A stretch of 64,000 bases of DNA from Euclidia mi (taxonomy: Eukaryota; Arthropoda; Insecta; Lepidoptera; Erebidae): contig OX123182.2 of NCBI GenBank assembly GCA_944739405.2, positions 60,763,183-60,827,182 on the forward strand, given 5' to 3'. Below, piece by piece: positions 1 through 10,138 of this stretch. The position numbers and the translations under genes are program-made. Numbering within the stretch: position 1 is the stretch's first letter; every line of letters starts with the position of its first letter. The notes below the pieces were generated by a model that did not search any database, was not told where the DNA came from, and saw nothing but the letters and a program-made list of their open reading frames with translations.

Positions 1-137
1 CAGGCACGGGGCAAGCGATAATGAACTATTTAATACGCACACCACTTTGAAAAGTAAATGGTGCGCGCCGTAGATTTGGACTCGAAACCCTCTACATGGC
101 AGTCCGCTGGGATTCCCACACGGCTATTGCTGCTGCT
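1..137 (-). repeat. tRNA-derived SINE (family T2), head fragment cut by window edge
   Basis: Reverse-strand copy of the same tRNA-like head seen at 23617 and 22449: the box-B-like motif, the 'ggcgcgcacca' junction and the 'gcgataattaac' stretch are all recognisable. The 3' tail lies outside the window, so the tail type is unknown. Confidence 0.65.
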
Positions 138-1435
138 AATTTAACGCTTTAATACTGATCTGTCTAGTCCACCTGGAATTCATTAGCGTGATGCTTGTCT
201 ACCATTATATCTGCACTAAAAATATATCATAAAAATATCGCGAACAAAAAAAAGCAAAAAGCCATTTTCAGACTTCGGTGTCGAACAAATTTAAAATCTA
301 ATATTTTCATGTACAAACACGGGCTTTGTTAAATTTTTATACACTCTGTTTTTACATAAGATTTTGTGAGAACATCACTGAAAATACAAAAATGAAAAGA
401 AGGCTTTGGTTTTAGCCAGTGTTTGTTAAAGTTTACATATTTTTATAGATCAAATACTTTATTGCACACCAAAATCATATTGAAGGTGACTTTAATCAAA
501 AATATATGAACAATCAGTGATCGTAAATGAATATTTCCACTCTGTACATGCTGTACAAAGTAATAAAGTTTTAAGATCTTGTTAGTATTTGCTGTAATTT
601 GGTCGTTATAACTACTCGTTTGGCCCGTCCTCGATCTTATACGCATTCTCCCTCCAACTAGTGAAAGTTGGCAGTCAGTTCTGCATATTTTACTCGATCT
701 CTGGCGAGACTGAAAAGTTCTGCCGCACTCGTGATCCCAGTTCACTCGCGTATATTGCGCAACCACCATTTCTTTCTCCGACCAACTGATCTTTTGCCGG
801 TGACTTTGGCCATCATTATAAGTTACAGGATCTTATATCTGGGGTGTCGAAGCACGTGGCCAAGATGGGCTACAGATCTTATACGATTCATTGCTTAATT
901 CTATGTATGGATATAATAATTGACCTACATTAATTAGGTTTGATCTTAAATAGGAAAACAGAAACAAATATGGTTAAAAGTTTTATTACTTGATAAATTA
1001 TTTATGTTATATAAAAAAAACATTATCATGTAGATTGATTTGCTATTTTTCATACAAAACAGCTTCTAGAATTTTGAAACACACTTTATTCTATTTACAT
1101 CCCCTATCAACTGTAGCTACTATAATTAATAAATCTTCGTAACTACTGTTAATTTGAGCAAACAGCCGGAGTAAGTTTGGTATATATTCTGCAGCATTAC
1201 CAAGAAGTAATTTAGCTGTGTAAACGTATTCAGTACTTAATCAGAAAGTATTAAAGGCACGATTTCACTAGCGCTTGTCGGGCGAACGCACTCATTTAAC
1301 GTATGAGTACTGTCAACACGCTTCGCTATTCTCCACAATTCGGCGTAATTATGGCTATAGATTAACTAACTTTGCATTTAATAGACATGCACCGCAAATA
1401 CCACATGCACGCAGATCAGTGCCAGTCTAATGTAC
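138..1435. other. AT-rich stretch, nothing identified
   Basis: Open frames here are short and on opposing strands, with no recognisable protein motif. No structured repeat was seen apart from short A/T runs. Confidence 0.5.
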
Positions 1436-2258
1436 AAAACCGGCCAAGTGCGTGTCGGGCCACGCGCAATGTAGGGTTCCGTAGTTGCCCATAATGACTT
1501 GCTGCAGAGGGTATTAATGTACAACAAATCCGACTGTTTATTTTGCTGAAAAAATAATTTTAATAACACTATCATAAGAACCTAAGTTTCATGTAGAAAA
1601 ATACTAGGTATGTATCCAATCCAGTTATGTATTGTTAACATAAAATGTGGTTTCCAAGATATACTACTAGTATACATACGTAGTAGCGTAGTACATTACA
1701 TACCAAAGTACGTATACGCCCAATGTAAACTCACAGAAATAGGTATTTACAAGTTAACCGACGATTACTCGTAAACTAGTGATATCTACTTAGCCGTGAT
1801 AGTTTTCCTTTTAAATTCGTTATATGTACTACATTTGTGATTTTTTTCACCTCTTCCAAATGAATAGTTTAGCCGGCAGAGGGGGGGGGGGGGGGGACAC
1901 TTGAGTCTAACAATTTTTTTCACTTCAAAGCTTGATATTTGACAAACCAATCACTTGATTGAAAAATGATTTGAGCAAACTAATAATATTTTTTTAAAAC
2001 CTATCCAATGATACCCCATATGATGGGGTACGGAACAAAAAAAAAATTCAATCCCACTATATATGTGGGGGAGATACCCTAAAAAAAAAATATTTTCCTA
2101 AATTTTATTCTACAGTTTTGTTGAAATATCTTATGTCTATATTCATGTCAAATATCAGCTTTCTAGCACCAGGCGTCTTTGAGCTAGGCTGCGGACGGAC
2201 AGACGGTCGGACATGACGAAACTATAAGGGTTCCTTGTGGACTACGGAACCCTAAAAA
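1436..2258. mobile_element. Dispersed non-autonomous repeat with inverted ends
   Basis: The left end reads 'accggccaagtgcg' followed by 'agggttccgtag' (about 1472). The right end carries the inverse, 'ctacggaaccct' (about 2241-2252). The interior is AT-rich with no coding potential and carries a 16-G run. The same left end recurs at 49185-49245, so this is an interspersed family; similar sequences are very common in Lepidoptera. The class (MITE or other) is not settled, and I could not define a target duplication. Confidence 0.55.
1881..1896. repeat. Uninterrupted 16-G homopolymer
   Basis: Sixteen consecutive G on the + strand inside the dispersed repeat. It could form G-quadruplex structure, and its length is prone to assembly error. 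Confidence 0.9.
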
Positions 2259-3378
2259 CCCGCTGTGTTGTCCATGCACGCAACGCTTACGCAGCATCAC
2301 CATTAGTCATCAAGTTCAAAAAAACGCGCATGCTAGGATGTTACTAGAGCATCATCAACACTAGTGGAATCCAGCTCTAAGTAAACACGATGAAGTTGAA
2401 GAAACTTGTCAAAGATATTACGCGGATTCCAAGAAATTTGGGCCTCTAACGTACAAACATTCTCAGTTAATGTCTATCAAAGTTGAATGTTTTGTAACTC
2501 GGAATCATTATGTACGAGTTACTTTTCTTATTAATGTTCGTCCGTATTTATGATGCGTAAAAATATAACCGTAAATCTTTTCGTATGCTACATTGCAGGT
2601 ACAAAAGAGTAGAATCCATTACGCGATAAGCTTTCTTTTATAATATACATAATTTTGTTGCAAGTTTGGTTATATGTTACGTGAATTATCTATTTTAAGA
2701 TTATAAGCAATTTAGCCCATAAATGGGCTAGAGCGGACTACGTCTGTGGTCTGTAAATGGCAGGGGATCTTTCACCTCTAAAGTTAACACTTAACATGGT
2801 CTTTCGAATCGACTGATCTTTTCATCACATCATTTTCTGTGGAGTGGTTTTGAATAAAACCCTAAACGTATTCGATAAAAAAGGGAAAAATTGTTCATGA
2901 TCCACGGAATATTCGTGCCACAACCAACCCTTGGATTAGCGAGCCAGATTCGCACTAGTCTAGTTATTTTTTTTAAATATCGATAGAAACCTACAGTTAA
3001 AATGTTCGGGTACTTTGAGATAACTTATACATTCAAGAAAAAGACAAATATCACCTCAGTCTGCCGTGAACATGAATCCTTTAAGGAATTCGAAACGTCG
3101 GCTAGTAATAAATTAATAATATTGTTTCTAGATCATTCGGTTCAAATGTAATAACTTAGTGAAACCAATACATCGCGATAAAATCCGTAAACTGTAGTTT
3201 AATTTCAATGGAAGTAGTCTATTGTAATTTAGCGGACCGGACCCGACGTCGCGTGATCGCGTCCTTATTTGAATAAACACAACTTTTGAGTATAGAATGA
3301 CACTTCTACACACACGAGAACAGGTATTGATGATAGGAAAGTATCAGCCTCACTAATTATTGATGGATGTGTATTAAT
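2259..3378. other. Unannotated AT-rich stretch
   Basis: No coding, RNA or mobile signature recognised. Confidence 0.45.
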
Positions 3379-3710
3379 GCAGCGATAGATGAGTGGAGAC
3401 ACGGACAGACTGCAGCGCAGAGGGTCTCGGGTTAGAATCCACGGCACGCACCAATGACTTTTCGGAGTTAAGTGCGTATTAAATTGTTAATTATCGCTTG
3501 CTTGTCGGTGAAAGAAAACATCGTGAGGAAACCTGCATGTCTGAGAGTTCTCCATAATGTTCTCGAAAGACATCACAGTTCAAGAAGTCTGCCAACCTGC
3601 ACTTGGCCAGCGTGGTGGACTATGGCCTTACCCTTCTCATTGTGAGAAGAGGCCAATAATGCCCAGCACTAGGACAGTATAATAAACATAAAGGGCTGAT
3701 GATGATGATG
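3379..3710 (+). repeat. tRNA-derived SINE, head T2 with tail type A
   Basis: The head 'gcagcgatagatgagtgg' with a degenerate box B ('gggttagaatcc') is followed by 'cttttcggagttaagtgcg'. A body containing 'catcgtgaggaaacctgc' ends in the simple tail 'gggctgatgatgatgatg'. A second copy with the same tail is at 59787-60094. The head is shared with copies at 22093-22450 and 23617-23980, but their tails differ. Confidence 0.75.
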
Positions 3711-3745
3711 TGTATTAACGATCCTTTACTTATAATAATAATAAT

Positions 3746-3840
3746 AATTTTCTACCACATCCACACAACACCATCTAGTCCCAAACTAAGCAGAAGCTTG
3801 TACTATGGGTACTAGATAATGGATTAATATACATATGTTT
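3746..3840 (-). repeat. SINE family T3, 3' fragment
   Basis: Matches the 3' part of the full T3 copy at 39434-39680 ('ccatctagtcccaa', 'atgggtactaga'). The tRNA-like head is absent. Confidence 0.65.
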
Positions 3841-3892
3841 GAAATAGAAATATTGTTGTGACAAGTTAAATCGATTATATCAATTTAGTTGC

Positions 3893-4330
3893 GTGTTACT
3901 TTGTCTATTGAAAATTTCTGACTATGGTCACACTATGAACTGTCAATCCATTCTTTCACTGTCATTTCCCGCGGTCAGCGAAAAAACCCCTTCCTTTTCG
4001 CTCTGGAAGATTCCGTTTTGTGAGCGCGTTTTGATCTTGTATTTAGTTGTTAGACTAAAAACCCGAGTGAATGCCGCTTCTTTGATCTATAACCGTGCTG
4101 GTCTATTGTGATAAAAGTCAAACTTGTGAACTATTGAACATTTGTAACATATTGAACATTGTAAAACTTGTGTGAATCCGCCAACGTGCATCGTGTTCTG
4201 AAGAAGGACGCCGAACTGGACCTTCGAGTAGTAACTATAACGATTTGCGTGTTATTTTGGCCAAAATTATGAGTTTAATCATATAGGTCCACTCCGGAAC
4301 ATCGGTGAAGATTTGGTAAGTAAATTTGCA
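3893..4330 (+). other. Unexplained non-coding block ending in a splice-donor-like site
   Basis: GC content is somewhat higher than in the flanks, and the block ends at a consensus-like donor 'ttggtaagta' with GT at 4316-4317. It could be a 5' UTR exon of a gene outside the window or the leader of a retroelement. A 72-codon frame at 3893-4111 has no recognisable motif. The strand assignment rests only on the donor. Confidence 0.15.
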
Positions 4331-4490
4331 TATAACTTTGAATTCATCGCTGTGCAGTCACAGTATAGGTGTCTACATCTTTGCCTTGTCGTGGTCAGTT
4401 AGATGTATTACAACTGCCACTGCGCACTCTGAACAATTTCCTGCCTGCCTACGGCAACTCTAACAACATATTATATACTATTTTTTTGTA

Positions 4491-4625
4491 AATTCATACA
4501 TAGAAACACCCAGAGCAAGACAAACATCCATGTTCATGCACACAAATGTTTGACTTGTGCGGGAATCGAACCCGCGACCTTCGGTGTAGCAGTCGCTTAC
4601 ACGCCCGCGGTGCCAACTGGTCGTC
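4491..4625 (-). repeat. SINE family T3, tRNA-like head fragment
   Basis: Reverse-strand head with box-B-like 'gggttcgattcccgc', followed by the T3 body ('catggatgtttgtctt'). It matches the complete copy at 39434-39680 but lacks the distal tail. I treat it as a SINE and not a tRNA gene because the acceptor stem does not pair cleanly and the body continues past it. Confidence 0.7.
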
Positions 4626-4629
4626 TAGA

Positions 4630-5251
4630 TTACTACTACTATACTTAGTGACATAAACATATTCATCTTCATTAGTCCTGTATATTCTTTTACCTACTGT
4701 TGAGCAAGAGCCTTTTCTTATTATGAGTGGAGTTAGGCCATAGTCCCTTCGCTGCGCTAGCCAAGTGCGGGTTGGCGGACTTGACATATCTTTGGAGAAC
4801 ATTATGTGATTACAACCCGAGACCCTCTCCGCAGCAGTTTGTAGTTAGTCTATCCACAATGCTATTGCTGTAAACATAATAATGTTTCTAATTTTAGATT
4901 TCCTTTTTCAGTATTGTCTTTTAAACTTTCAAGAACAAGCTTCCAAAATTGTTCAAAGGTCGCCAAATGCGCACATCAATCACTTTCAGTTTCTATACAA
5001 AAAGTTTTACCACAAAAGTGGTACGAACAAACACTATAGAGCAGATTTCGAATTGATTTTCGAGAACAAAGGACGAGTTGGAAATGAAAATACGATTCGG
5101 GCACCACCAGACATCAATTTGTTGCGATCATCTGATCTTTTCAAAAATTTGAATCGGTTCTCCGCGGTAATACACTTTACTCGATTGCATTTGTGCATCA
5201 ACAAAGGTATAAACAGTGCGGTGCGGTGGTGCTGGCATCCGCGGTTTTACT
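4630..5251. other. Unannotated stretch with one unrecognised 123-codon frame
   Basis: The open frame at 4882-5253 (+) follows an acceptor-like 'cctttttcag' at about 4902-4911. The translation shows no domain, signal peptide or repeat that I know. I do not call it a gene. Confidence 0.3.
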
Positions 5252-5410
5252 AGAATATAATAATAATAAAATTTATTTATTTTCTCTTCACAAATGGTTA
5301 ACTTAAACACTAATATTACATAATAACAATAACGGTGCTGCATTTGTGAGAGACTGGTACCTGAGATATGTATAAGAATACCTGACCCTGACCATGTGAA
5401 AAACAATATG
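5252..5410 (-). repeat. LINE 3'-end fragment
   Basis: On the reverse strand it ends in a TAAA/TAA-type simple tail ('aaataaattttattatta') preceded by 'ttaagttaaccatttgtg', a typical non-LTR 3' terminus. No coding part remains, so the clade is unassigned. Confidence 0.45.
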
Positions 5411-5425
5411 GTCGGAGGTCGATTC

Positions 5426-5462
5426 CAGCTGTTTCGAGTGTGACAGACACTCGAAACAGCTG
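5426..5462. repeat. Perfect inverted repeat, 16-bp arms
   Basis: Arms 5426-5441 and 5447-5462 are exact complements around a 5-nt loop (gacag). The function is unknown; it may be the terminal hairpin of a decayed element. Confidence 0.85.
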
Positions 5463-8260
5463 AAATCGCGATTTATTTAGAAAATACACACAGGACTACG
5501 AATATCCAGCCCTGCCGAAAGTAAGATAGCCCCGTTGAGTGACTCAAGAGGTATCTGAATTCAGGCCTCAGCCCTCAGTCTCCCGCCCAAAGATTCCCAC
5601 GTACCTACGTGACGTGAGGAGTGGGAAATTGGGAATAATGAGGCACCTGTAGAAGAACAGAGCACGAACGAACGACAGAAATCATAGAAACATAATCACA
5701 TCTATGTTTACATATACAAACCGACCGAGATAGAAAATAATATGGACTAATCGACAATTTATTGAAAAAAAGATCTATAGTCATTGTTTTTAACATTTTA
5801 AATAAAATGAAATGATTATATAACTATTATATAAAAATAATAATTTGAAATAAATGAGATTGACCGTTTAAATTAAGTGGACATTGTTATAAATTTTGAC
5901 CCAGAGTTTTTGTTTATGAAAGTGCCGAATATTATACTCTATTATTTTTATAATAACAGAAAGATAGTTATTGTCTTTTTTACAAGAAACATTTATTTTG
6001 CTAGAAAATTATTTGAAAATAGTGAAATCTATCGATCGGAAGGATAACTATAAATATGCTCGGTTCCAGTAATTTATTAATCGAAAATACATAAAAATAT
6101 ACTGACGAAATTAAGAATCGCCTCCTTTTTTAAAGTCGGGTAAATAGCCATAAAAAACTTTGAAGGTACTTATTTAGACTAACTATACTTTTACTAAAAA
6201 ACTTATAATGATCATAGATGGCACCACATATTTATCCAGTTTTGGATGATCCCTGTTTTGTTTGGGACTACGTACAAAGGAGAGGTCAAGCTGTACACTG
6301 AAAACCACTCAACCGATTGTGATGTAACATATACTATTTTATAGGTTTGAGTATCCTTTGTACATGAGTGTAAGTTTTAGTGAAATCAATTTCGCCATTT
6401 TAGAGATCTTTAGCAACATAGGGAAAGACAGACAGACATAAATTCTAAAAATTATCAAGTATTGCTTTTTAGCATTTTCCTAGATTTTTAGCTAATTTTC
6501 GTCGAAATATCTTTAATGTACAGACTTTTTTACCTCTTCAGTTTTATTATAGTATAGATTATCACGATCGTAGCAGCCTTTCGCATTTCCGTAGTATTAC
6601 TTTGTGTTTTCGCAGTCCACTGCTGGACATAGCCTCTCCTAATTTGCGTCACATTATTGTCCTGGGTATTGTCAGCAAAAAGGAGAATTAGGCCTACTAT
6701 ACCACGCTGGCTTGATGGATTGGTAAAGGGTTCGATGTCGAATTTTCTTTTCTTTAAAGATATTTTGTGTATATAACTATTTTGCTTCTTATGACACGCA
6801 CTAAATGAAATGATGTAGTGACACTTTGTTTTATTTATTTGTCACCACACGGAAACCATACCTAACAGTTCATTAAGTATACATGTTATTTTGTTATTCG
6901 GTTGTCGTATCAAAAGGTAGCCTAGGTGTTACTCTGATGTACAAGTTATATTATATGTACCTATGTATGTGACATCGTGATAGTACTTTGTTATGGTATG
7001 ACAATAAATGATTTACTTATATTACATCAAAATCCGTTCTGTAGATTTTACGCGAAAGAGTAACAAACATCCATACATTCCACCAGCCATCCTCATAAAC
7101 TTTCGCATTTATAATAGTAGTAAGATTCATAACAAACACTCGCATGTCTGATGCATTATCCTCGCTTACTCTGAGTAAATTTTAGCTGTGTAGCGTGTTG
7201 ATTCGCAACATAACTTCTTTTACACATCTTTAATACACATTCCACATAACGTACGAACTATACCCCACAGAACTTACAAGGAGATATCATATTTAAATAT
7301 CGTCCAACTCACGCGTAGAACAACCCGAGATTAGAAACTGTGTTCAGGAATAATGCATTATGCAAATGAGAACACGGTTCGAGTAATTATTTCAATATAA
7401 CGAACCCACTTGGTGGTAAGGAACGGAGTTATAACAGACTGTGTTTTTCAATAATGTCTGCATTATCAACCTCAATTGGTTACATTCATACTTCTGTACG
7501 TCGTTCATGAATGTCTGCCATGCTTGTAGAGGGTATCGGGTTCAAATCCACAGGTTCAAATATTTTTATTACGAGTCATATTACAAACGTACGTGTCTAC
7601 AATCTATTTTACAAACTACGACAACGTACGCGATGCTTGAAAATTTAATGGCAGTATAAAAAAGAAACTGAATCATACAAGCTTGAAAATCTTCTCAAAT
7701 AAAATATCACCACTTCTACAAAGAGACAGAAAACATTAACAACAATATGTGTACACACATAATGTGTTCCAAAACAACAAAAACATATCACTACGAAAGA
7801 AATCTAATAAGACTTGGTCAGTTGAGAACTTAGTCCAATATAATTCACCATTGTTATTCAAGAGATATTATAACTTGAACGAGACTTGCATTCAATGGAT
7901 GTACAAATTTGCTTCTGACGGGTGCAAAGCATGATAAAATACGTACTGGACGCAAATAAAGTCACTCCACTATTATTCTGCGATGCTTTATTAGGGCGCA
8001 AGATAAATAGGCAACTAAAGTGACACGAAGTTTATGGAGCGGTATGTTTTGTGTACAACGATGTTAATGATGCTTGAAGTGTGTATTGGTTTGGCATCGT
8101 ATCACATTTGTAGGAACCGAAGATTAGACTGATTTGAAATGTGCATACTTTTTTAGTCAAATGAAATCTAAGCATGTTTTATGAAATGGAAAATAGGCGT
8201 CTAAACTTGGATTATAATTAAAAATATGTAATTTAAATAAAATACCAGCTTTTTCTTAAT
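5463..8260. other. Mostly unannotated AT-rich DNA with short repeat fragments
   Basis: Contains a degraded right terminus (about 6085-6155, 'cctccttttttaaagtcggg') of the TIR element described at 25038-26154. Also present are a 'ccactgctggacata' repeat fragment (about 6610-6735), a 'aaatccgttc...' fragment (about 7025-7135) and a SINE T2 head fragment (about 7517-7555). No gene was recognised. Confidence 0.5.
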
Positions 8261-9345
8261 GTATAAAATCCTTGCGTTACTGAGTGACTGACAGACACGC
8301 TACAGCCCAAACTACTGGTCACAAGAAAATAAAATTTTGCATGTATGTTCCTTGAGAAGTGAAGGTGAACACTAAGAGAGGATTTTTGGAAATTCCACCC
8401 TTAAGGGGGTAAAACTGGGGGTCAAAGTTTGTATGGAACTTTTTATTCCTTCAATGGATTGACTCCAAACTTAGTATATTCGTTTCTCAAACGACATTAG
8501 TGATCATTATTTTTCTGGAAATTCCTCCCCTAAGGGGGTAAGATAGGAGGTCAAAGTTTGTATGTAACTTTTTATCTCTCTAATGGATTGACTTCAAACT
8601 TTGTATATTGGTTCCCTAAACTACGATAGTGAACACTAAGAATTTGTTTTTTTTTTTAATTTCTCCCTAGACCCTCAGGGGGTAAGATAATAATTAAAGT
8701 GTGTTACTTATTCCTTCAGTGGATTGACTTTAAACTTTACATATTAGTTCCTCAAATGATGATAGTGAACACTAAGAATTTGTTTCTTAGGAAATTCCTC
8801 CTTTAAGGGGGTAAAATTGGGGTCAAAATTTGTATAAAACTTTTTATTCCTTTAAAAGATTCACTTCAAACTTTGTATATTGGTTCTTCAAGCGACGATA
8901 GTTAACACTAAGAATTTGTTTTTCGAAAATTCTTACCCTCAGGGGGTAAGATAGGGGTCCAAAGCGTGTATGAAACTTATTGGTTTCTGTAATGGCCTTA
9001 GTCAACATTAAGAAAATCTTTTTGGAATTTCTTACCTTAAAGGGTTAAAAAGGAGAGTCGGAATTTGTATGAACCCTTTTTATTCTTTCATTGGATTAAC
9101 TTCAAACTTTGTATATAGGTTCCTCAAATGACGTTAGTGAACACCAAGAAAGGAAGGTTTTCGAAGTCACTCCCCTATGAGGCTTAAGAAAGGGTGTCCC
9201 ATTTTGTAATATAAAAAAAAAACTTCAATGGATTCACTTGAAACTTTGTATATCGGTTCCTCAAGTGACGTTAGTGAATTCACCACTAAAACGAGGAGTT
9301 CAAAAGTTTGTATGAATATTTAATTCCTTCAGTTGATTTTTTTCA
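8261..9345 (+). mobile_element. Family H1 element with internal tandem array of ~130-bp units
   Basis: It opens with 'gtataaaatccttgcgtt', a terminus shared with copies at 13383, 24001 and (reversed) 49580. It then runs through about seven degenerate units. Each unit carries 'aagggggtaa', a conserved 'ggattgacttcaaactttgtatat' theme and 'agtgaacactaag'. The 'gggggtaa' anchors lie near 8402, 8530, 8676, 8804, 8938, 9040 and 9175. Some related copies end in a CTAGT-like terminus, which hints at a Helitron-type non-autonomous element, but this is unproven. The right boundary is uncertain. Confidence 0.6.
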
Positions 9346-9840
9346 TCGTCCCTGATGTGCATTTAATTTTCATTAATTTAAATATATGCGGCTGGCTCTC
9401 ATCTAAGCGCTCTTCATCACATATTCTAGTTAGTGACTAAAATGTGGGATAGTTCTTTATATGACCAATAGGAGCCAAAATACTTAGAACCGTTATTTTG
9501 CTATTTTTATTTATTTTTAAGCTGGTAAGCACTTTTTATCAGTTATCTGCTTTGTCTAACTGCCGACCAAGGCTTCTGTCATTTCTTTAACCTCAACTTG
9601 GATAATTTATTTTACATTTTTTTACAATACCGCTGAGATATACACATGTATACTGCTACGGAATCCTAGACTAATCTAATTTTAACTAGCTTTTGCAAGC
9701 AGTTACGCCTCAATGAAGTTTTCATAGTTTGTTCGAGAGTTTTCATCAACCATTAGTAAAATACACATCTTAATCGATTCAGCCATTTTTCAGATTACCA
9801 TGAATAAATAGATAGACAAAAAAAGAATCTAAATAAATAA
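9346..9840. other. Unannotated stretch
   Basis: Contains a possible reverse-oriented repeat terminus (about 9679-9710, 'actagcttttgcaag'). Nothing else was recognised. Confidence 0.4.
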
Positions 9841-9927
9841 TGGGGGTAAGGGGAGAACGGAGCATAACATCTATCCGGCCCCATTGTCAACCTCACCTGC
9901 CCGCGCTGGTCGTTCATCTCAGAATAA

Positions 9928-9970
9928 CTAGCGGCGCCACCCCCCGGGATGGCGTGGTGCTCCCTGCTAG
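9928..9970 (+). other. Stem-loop in RTE 5' UTR
   Basis: The outer stem CTAGC/GCTAG (9928-9932 with 9966-9970) encloses a 7-bp stem (9934-9940 with 9954-9960, one G-U). It may shape the leader RNA. Its arrangement does not match the ribozyme fold seen in the SIDE copies. Confidence 0.45.
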
Positions 9971-10138
9971 ATAACTAACGAGGCTCTGGCGACCAAGCAA
10001 TGGCGGTATACCCATACACCTGACCGGGCAACTGGTTGGAAGAGGCCTCAGCAGCCTTGAGATCTAAATAATCTCAAAAAGGTCTGGTGCAGAAGGCAAC
10101 GGGAAACCACTGCACTAAATTCCCTAGTAGTTAGTTTC

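Noticed and set aside
4882..5253. 123-codon open frame after an acceptor-like site
   Set aside because: The translation has no recognisable domain and its end overlaps the LINE 3'-tail fragment. Length alone is weak evidence in AT-rich DNA.
8400..9190. Regularly spaced repeats that might suggest a CRISPR array
   Set aside because: Units are ~130 bp, degenerate, without distinct spacers, and in a eukaryotic setting. It is a tandem repeat in a mobile element.
9841..10138. HDV-like ribozyme in the RTE leader
   Set aside because: Strong stems exist at 9928-9970, but I could not place P1, P2 and a C-N-R-A segment in the required order.
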